From NCBI RefSeq assembly GCF_037975245.1, contig NC_092562.1:22275054-22339053 (forward strand): DNA of 64,000 nucleotides. Direction: 5' to 3'. This stretch comes from Apostichopus japonicus (taxonomy: Eukaryota > Echinodermata > Holothuroidea > Aspidochirotida > Stichopodidae). A program made the translations under genes and the position numbers. Of the stretch, positions 58,209-64,000 are shown one piece after another. Numbering within the stretch: the first letter of the stretch is position 1; the number at the start of each line of letters is the position of its first letter. A model generated the notes under the pieces. The model was not told the DNA's origin. It saw only the letters and a program-made list of their open reading frames with translations, and did not search any database.

Positions 58209-60714
58209 ACAGTATACATATAGCAAAAAACATGCAACAGGAAATTAGCCTACGGTATGGCATGTTGCCCGTCATTCTGTATCAGTTATTAGTTTTGTAA
58301 TTAAATAATTCATCTTTGTCCTATAAATCAGCTACATTGTTAGTATGTTTTAATGTTTGTGATCACTAATGTAGCTTGACATCAGAAATGCATGCCACTG
58401 GCAATAAATTCAGGCCTACTGATTCAACTACTTACTAAGTTTGGCAGCTGCAATAAGCTAAATTTATCCTATAGCCTATTACAAGCCTACAGTTGGCCAC
58501 TGCGTAATAAAATACATATTGCCTACCTAACCGCACTGGATGGAATATCACGAACCGTTTGCACAACAATGTCGACAACGTTCGTTCTCATCCTTTCTAT
58601 GGTTCGTCCTAAGTTGTTGCACGAACAGCATGTTATGAAGCTAAGCTAGCAATCGTACGTGATACGCATATAAAAAATTATTACACTGCTAATACACTGC
58701 GATAATGATATTTGTTTATAGGCCACTGCACATCTGGCTGTCTTACAAAATATGAAAGTTTATATTGTCCATTAGCTAAGTTCGTCAAATGTATTTAAGT
58801 CCAGACATTGGACAATAAACAAGAATCATCCCACTGGAAAAATTGTAAAAGTGCACTATGTTTGTCTTTCTGATATATCATGCAAAAGAATATGTAAAAG
58901 AATTCAAACAGGAAACAAAATCTGCTGATGATATGATATTATATGATGATGAAACTGGCAAAACATTGCACTAGATCGCATCTAAGGACCTTCATTTGTT
59001 CAAAATATCTCAAAGGGGAGCCAGGACCCTCCCCTTAGACCCCTCCCCCATATCAATCGCAAAAAGTGCTCCTCCCCTTTCAAATTTCTGTGCATCACAT
59101 TTCTTTAGATTAAAACATACTTCAAATCTCTAAAGTTGCCCTCTATGTAAAACATAGGCTAGGAAAATAGCATATATGCCTGACCTTAAAATGTTAGGCA
59201 CTAATGTTAGGTTTGCAACACACAGCAACAAAGATTGCAGTTATATACTTAGGTCTAGTACTAGTAGTACGTACAGGTACAGTAGTACTCTCACTCAGTA
59301 ATACTAAAGAGGCCTACTGTAGCTACAGTATATATGGAAAGCTATACATAGGCCTACCTGGCATACTTTATTTTTCAGATGACACATGTTTTGGTTACAT
59401 TTGTGGTGATGGTCTCTTTGCTAAGGAATGCTTCATTTGCCATTGTTCCTTCACTTCTGTTTTGATATCGTCATAATATTTGATATTTTTTGATATCGTC
59501 ATGTCAGTTTAGAAACATTTTGCATTCTGCTGTGAGACGGCTGCAAGGTTCTACAATATGCTTTGTACATACAGTATACAGGGTAATTGCTGGTCGTGTA
59601 CGATGACAGGTGATCGTTGGTTGTGTGGAGTTTTGCAAGTTTGGCATTAGGTTTAATTCCAGTCGTTCTTTATAATCCATAGAGATCTGTTAGACAGAAC
59701 AACAGGAATATCAATCTTGTTATGTGAAACGACTGGTAACATGAGACTATTGAACTCGGTTTTAAAAGTTAGTTTCTCTAATATACTGGTTTATTTTGTC
59801 TGAAAGAAAGGTTTCCAAATTTATTGATGAAAGTAAAAAAAAAGTGGCATTAGAATAGGGTAAATAAATAGGTTTACCAGGTACGAAAAAAGAAAAAAAG
59901 CAACGGTGAAAATGGGAAAAAGTGCCATGTCTGTGACAGGGAGGCGTTACGAAGGCCCAGAAGGTGCTGGCAGATCTACTGTAGCAACTTCCTTACAGCA
60001 TTATCATAGTGTCCCCTATTACCAAACTGAGCAATGACAGTTTATTTACCATTTAAGAAATACACGATTTCAAAGCGAGTATATATGATTGAGAAATGAA
60101 GTCAAATTACACTTATGATTGCAAGTAGAAGCCAAGTATCATAAATTACACAATTAAACAAATATCTTAAAAAGAGTCCGAGTATGATTTTAATTTAATG
60201 TGATTGATTACATTTTGTTGCATGGTTAGGTTTTCCTTATAAGTTGTTTGTGACCATCCCAGCTGGTATTGTATTATTGCACCCGTCTCCATTGGCTTCC
60301 AATCAGGACTCATATTAAATTCAAAATCCTTGTTTATGTGTACAAATGGTAACACTCACTGGTTCCATATTATCTCTCAGAACTCATTTTTCTGGCAACT
60401 TCAAACTTACTCAGATTTTCGATCCTCATACGACAACCAGGCTACCTAATCTATATTCAAAGACACGGATAGTAACTAGTGATTGAGCTTTCCAGATACC
60501 TGCACCACGCTACGGAATGATTTCTCATGAAACATCAGGGAGCCAAATCCATTCCAATCTTCAAGTCTCATCTTAAAATTAAGTTTCTTGGTTGATCATT
60601 TGTATTTTTTTTTCATATTTGGTGTGTAGTTTTTTCTCCATGTCTAGTGTATTCATGTTCTTTCTTATTTGTATTGCATTTTTTTTATTTGGTTTTCAGC
60701 GCTGTGTTCACTGG
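58209..60714. repeat. 2.5-kb direct duplication, copy 2
   Basis: Second copy of the 53288-55797 block, in the same orientation and separated from it by 2.4 kb. The ends do not show TG...CA or a target duplication, which argues against long terminal repeats. The near identity means a very recent duplication, or two haplotypes joined in the assembly. Confidence 0.92.
60267..60607 (+). mobile_element. LINE reverse-transcriptase C-terminal remnant, copy 2
   Basis: Identical by eye to the remnant at 55350-55690, carried along by the 2.5-kb duplication and not by independent insertion. Confidence 0.65.
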
Positions 60715-61450
60715 TGGGCGCTTTTGACATACATTTTGGTATTTTCCTGCAATTCATCAAAGTTGCAAAGTTGTGTAGTCTTCACAACTCTTGTCAAGCG
60801 CAGAAGTTATGTTTTTAATAAATTGTACCTTAAGGTAAGAAAAACAAAAGAAACAAAGCATAATTTTCATGTTTGTCTTTATTGCTTTAGACAATGACAT
60901 TTCCCAGGTAAAAATAATCTTGTATGGGTGAAAACATGCATATTAAAAACCACTGAAGACAAAAAGCCTATAAATAAATTTACAAAAGAGCACCATAACA
61001 GAAACAAAAAGATGATCAATAAAATGTTGAGCAAAGATCAAAGAGTTAAATTTGAAAATATTACAGTTCAAACATCGAACTTGATGTCAAGGGGATGTCA
61101 TGCACCCATATGCAGGGGAGAAAGTCATCTTGACTGTATTTTGTAAGAAGTTTTATAAGAGAAGCCCTAAGAATACAATTGCAAAACACTGAGTGGTTAC
61201 CCACTAAACTGACCTGTTTGACATAAGAATTATCTTCATTTTAAGCTGTATAATATAACATTGGCTTGTTTCTCAATAATACATATATATATCATATATG
61301 GATATCCTTTCTTCTGTACTTCATGTTACTACTCTTTTGCTTTTTAATCCATGAAAACCTACAAAGTTTGTGCCTAATTCCATGACGATTGGTGCAATTT
61401 TGCTTCATTAATGTAAAAGCTTGTTTCCAAGTACATTTTCTGTCCTACAA
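60715..61450. other. Intergenic stretch without recognisable gene
   Basis: AT-rich sequence with short open frames that show no domain or splice context. I see nothing identifiable. Confidence 0.5.
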
Positions 61451-61454
61451 CCAC

Positions 61455-61740
61455 TTTGCAAGGTACCACCAGAGTGGTGAAGCCATGGTGTCACTGCATG
61501 GTACCACTAGAGTGGTGAAGTCATAGTGTCACTATGCATGGTACAATGTACCACTAGAGTGGTGAAGCCATAGTGTCACTTTGCATGGTACAATGGTACC
61601 ACTAGAGTGGTGAAGCCATGTGTCACTTTGCATGTACCACTAGAGTGGTGAAGTCATATTGCCACTTTGCATGGTACAATGGTACCACCAGAGTGGTGAA
61701 GCCATAGTGTCACTTTGCATGGGACCCATCAGAGTGAAGA
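61455..61740. repeat. Minisatellite, about 38-50 bp unit, seven copies
   Basis: The core TACCACTAGAGTGGTGAAGC recurs about seven times, with variable linkers such as ATAGTGTCACTTTGCATGG. The core contains the palindrome CCACTAGAGTGG. Unit length varies through gain or loss of a GTACAATG block. No coding potential is apparent. Confidence 0.85.
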
Positions 61741-62630
61741 GGTCATCTCAAACTGGAGCTTTAAGTCATGATGTTAATAGCTGTATAGACATTAAGTTTG
61801 GAAATGAATAATTAAGTTAAAAGTCAAGGCACACTCGATAAGACAATTTCCTTATCAATAAATGTGTTCTTTTAATATACAAGTGAAAATCTCATTAAGC
61901 CCTAAAGTTAAAATTTTAGACAAATTTCAAGCATTATTACCATGGTTACAGACAATTATCTCAAACCACTAAGTAAAACAAGTAAAACCTAAACAGTTAG
62001 TATCCCTATTCAACTCCTGGTCGATACAGTTTTATTTTTTTAACCAAAATTTGAATGTTTTGCAACTTATTCTTGAATTATATTAAATATCATTGAGGCA
62101 AGTGATGTTTTCCTAAAGAACCTTGTAGCATTTCATTACTATGATCTAAACAATTCCAAATTGTTATGACAACCACTCAGTTTACTAGTACAACACTCCT
62201 CACCACCAGTATAAAGTATTTCTTCTAGTGCAATTAGGAGTCCTATATAAACGAGTCATCTATCCTGAGCGTGAGTCACCCATTCTCAAAGTGAAGAGAC
62301 TAGAGTGGATATTTGTGACCGTTCTTCAATGTATACACAGCAAAGTGACTCAACTCACTACAACTCCTGCAAGTAGTCCTCTTACCATTTAAAATCAACA
62401 ACTTCAGCCCAAATTCTTATGTGCAAAGAAAGTCAAGGGTCACAACCCCTGCTTTTAAAGCATTCTAGGCATAACTTAACATTTACACTATGCATTGATA
62501 TATCCTTTGAAGAGTAACAAGACCTTCTTGGGCTTTCATACATTGTCTCCATATAAATCACACTTCCCCATAGGTGCATGGCGGGAGTTGAAATGTTCAA
62601 ACACAACCACCCACATATTTGAATGGCAGG
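61741..62630. other. Intergenic stretch, nothing recognised
   Basis: AT-rich unique sequence between two minisatellites. No exon, RNA gene or transposon end was recognised. Confidence 0.5.
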
Positions 62631-62634
62631 TGTT

Positions 62635-62745
62635 ATGTGCCACAGACACCCTGCCATCAATATGTGCCACAGACACCCTGCCATCAATATATGCCACAGA
62701 CACCCTGCCATCTATATGTGCCACAGACACCCTGCCATCTGTAGT
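62635..62745. repeat. Minisatellite, 27-bp unit, four copies
   Basis: Four nearly identical 27-bp units with core GCCACAGACACCCTGCCATC. The unit length is divisible by three, so it stays open in several frames, but there is no surrounding gene and I regard the frames as chance. Confidence 0.85.
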
Positions 62746-62788
62746 ATTCTTCCCATCCATTAGCTGTGTATGTATTATTATTTTTTTA

Positions 62789-62994
62789 CATCCTCCCGCA
62801 AGCAGGAACTTGCAAGGAAGCCTCATTGGCTTATCAAAGCTGCAAGCTGACCGAAGTCAGTCTCTTAGATTCATATTTAACGTCCATGATTATGAATTGT
62901 CCATTGTCAACAACTCTGTAACTGGACGACATACATTAATCTTGGAGTGACTCGAACCGGGGACCTTATGATTGGAAGGCACCGGCTTTAACCA
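62789..62994 (-). mobile_element. tRNA-derived SINE, family 1, copy 4
   Basis: Fourth copy, in the gene-poor right end of the window. The B-box is well kept (GGTCCCCGGTTCGAGTCACT on the minus strand) but the A-box end is cut off at AACCATCAAAATA, so it is 5'-truncated. Confidence 0.78.
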
Positions 62995-64000
62995 TCAAAA
63001 TATAGCTGTCATATATAACTGTCAGCTGTCATATATAGATACATGATTTTCATCTAAAAAGGCTTACAAGAATTTAAAGTGTTGTGGTTCTTCAGGGATA
63101 AAACCATCCCAAACCTTTGTACTTAAAACAGAAAAAGAACAAAGAGAAACTAAAGGAAACAAAATTAATTGCACCATGAATTGCTCGTTAAGTGCCATAC
63201 AATGCCATCGACAGACGTTGCAAGGTAATTAACAAGCAATAATTTAACCATTTCATCAAAATGACATCTTCATACATCTTCAAAGCTTATAAAATATTTA
63301 CACCTCTTAGCTATCTAAATAGTTAATTTAAATTCTCTACTTTTCATCTTATTTCAAACTTCACAGCCTCTATTAAGTAAATCTACAAATGGTCTTTGAC
63401 CGACAGAAAGAAAAGAATGTTGCATCATGGGTATTAGCAAAGGGACTTGATATTTTCTACATTTTAAACTGAAATTGGAGGAAGAAAGGGACTGTTAGGT
63501 TGGAAGGGGAGGGTGAAATGTTCCTTTTCATCACAAAAATGTTCTTGAAGTCTGGGAATGGTTCAAGTTTCCATAATATGAAAGCTTGAGGAATTAAACA
63601 TTGAGACTTCTTTCTTTTTATAACAGGCTCACCCATCTTGTGCTAAGATGATGAAATGTTCAGACAATAATTAAAAATTAAATTAAAATTTAAACTTAGT
63701 ACAAATGAATATGTAATATATTAATTTTTAAACAATTTGCAAGAATTTTCTTACAAACTGAGTTTATAAAATGTGCTTGCTGAGTGAACCATTGAAAAGC
63801 CTATAAATCTACTTATTTCATCAACCCTAGTACTTATTTCAATGTTCCCAAAATGATTGTTTCGTATTTTTTTTTTTTTTTTGTATTCCCAAAATGATTG
63901 TTTGTGCTTGCTTAGTGTATAGGTTACATACATATAGCCAGAATACAACATCAAAAAAAAAGTCCAGGTGACAGGTGAATACAACTAACGGCTGTCATAT
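62995..64000. other. Intergenic stretch, nothing recognised
   Basis: AT-rich sequence with homopolymer runs near 63870 and 63952. A short duplicated phrase (CCCAAAATGATTGTTT near 63847 and 63889) is the only internal structure seen. Confidence 0.5.

Noticed and set aside
53288-60714. An LTR retrotransposon with 2.5-kb terminal repeats
   Set aside because: The repeats lack TG...CA ends, there is no target duplication, the interior encodes no gag or pol, and a LINE fragment lies inside the repeats.
62495-62950. A 151-residue frame with ATDTLPSI repeats
   Set aside because: The repeats come from a 27-bp minisatellite that is open because its length is a multiple of three, and the rest of the frame runs into a SINE.

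Overview
The window is AT-rich animal nuclear DNA. It has spliced genes with consensus GT-AG introns and many short exons, tRNA-derived SINEs, hAT-like DNA transposons, LINE remnants and minisatellites. Domain content and repeat style suggest an invertebrate deuterostome, most likely an echinoderm. That placement is an inference with low certainty.

Two divergently oriented paralogous receptor genes account for nearly all the coding sequence. The right gene (+ strand, 24692-52704) can be followed as 30 exons with every phase matching, giving about 1445 residues. In order it encodes a signal peptide, an N-terminal region of probable Ig-like folds, five EGF-like modules, an Ig-like module, two FNIII-like modules, a transmembrane helix, an acidic juxtamembrane segment, an active-looking tyrosine phosphatase domain (D1) and a degenerate second phosphatase domain (D2). 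The EGF modules closely resemble those of the Tie/angiopoietin-receptor family (DPYGC...GWKGLxC). The predicted protein is therefore a Tie-like ectodomain joined to a receptor tyrosine phosphatase instead of a kinase.

The left gene (- strand, 15711 down to 979, running off the window) has the same ectodomain exon by exon but an unrelated transmembrane and juxtamembrane segment and a diverged D1. It carries a 10-bp deletion in its first FNIII exon that shifts the frame. As written, it would stop after about 606 residues, before the membrane helix.

The two genes form a large inverted repeat. The left arm is about 5.9-17.3 kb and the right arm about 23.1-35.6 kb, with a unique spacer of about 5.8 kb holding a SINE and a hAT-like element. 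Similarity covers the 5' flanks and ectodomain exons and stops in the intron before the transmembrane exon, so the ectodomains are shared while the signalling halves differ.

Layout: 1-978, intron of the left gene with a fold-back element; 979-15711, left gene; 15712-24691, shared divergent upstream region; 24692-52704, right gene, with a 49-bp minisatellite and several SINEs in introns; 52705-53150, 3' UTR; 53288-60714, a nearly identical 2.5-kb direct duplication flanking palindromic CATG repeats; 61.4-63 kb, two minisatellites and a SINE; 63-64 kb, nothing recognisable.
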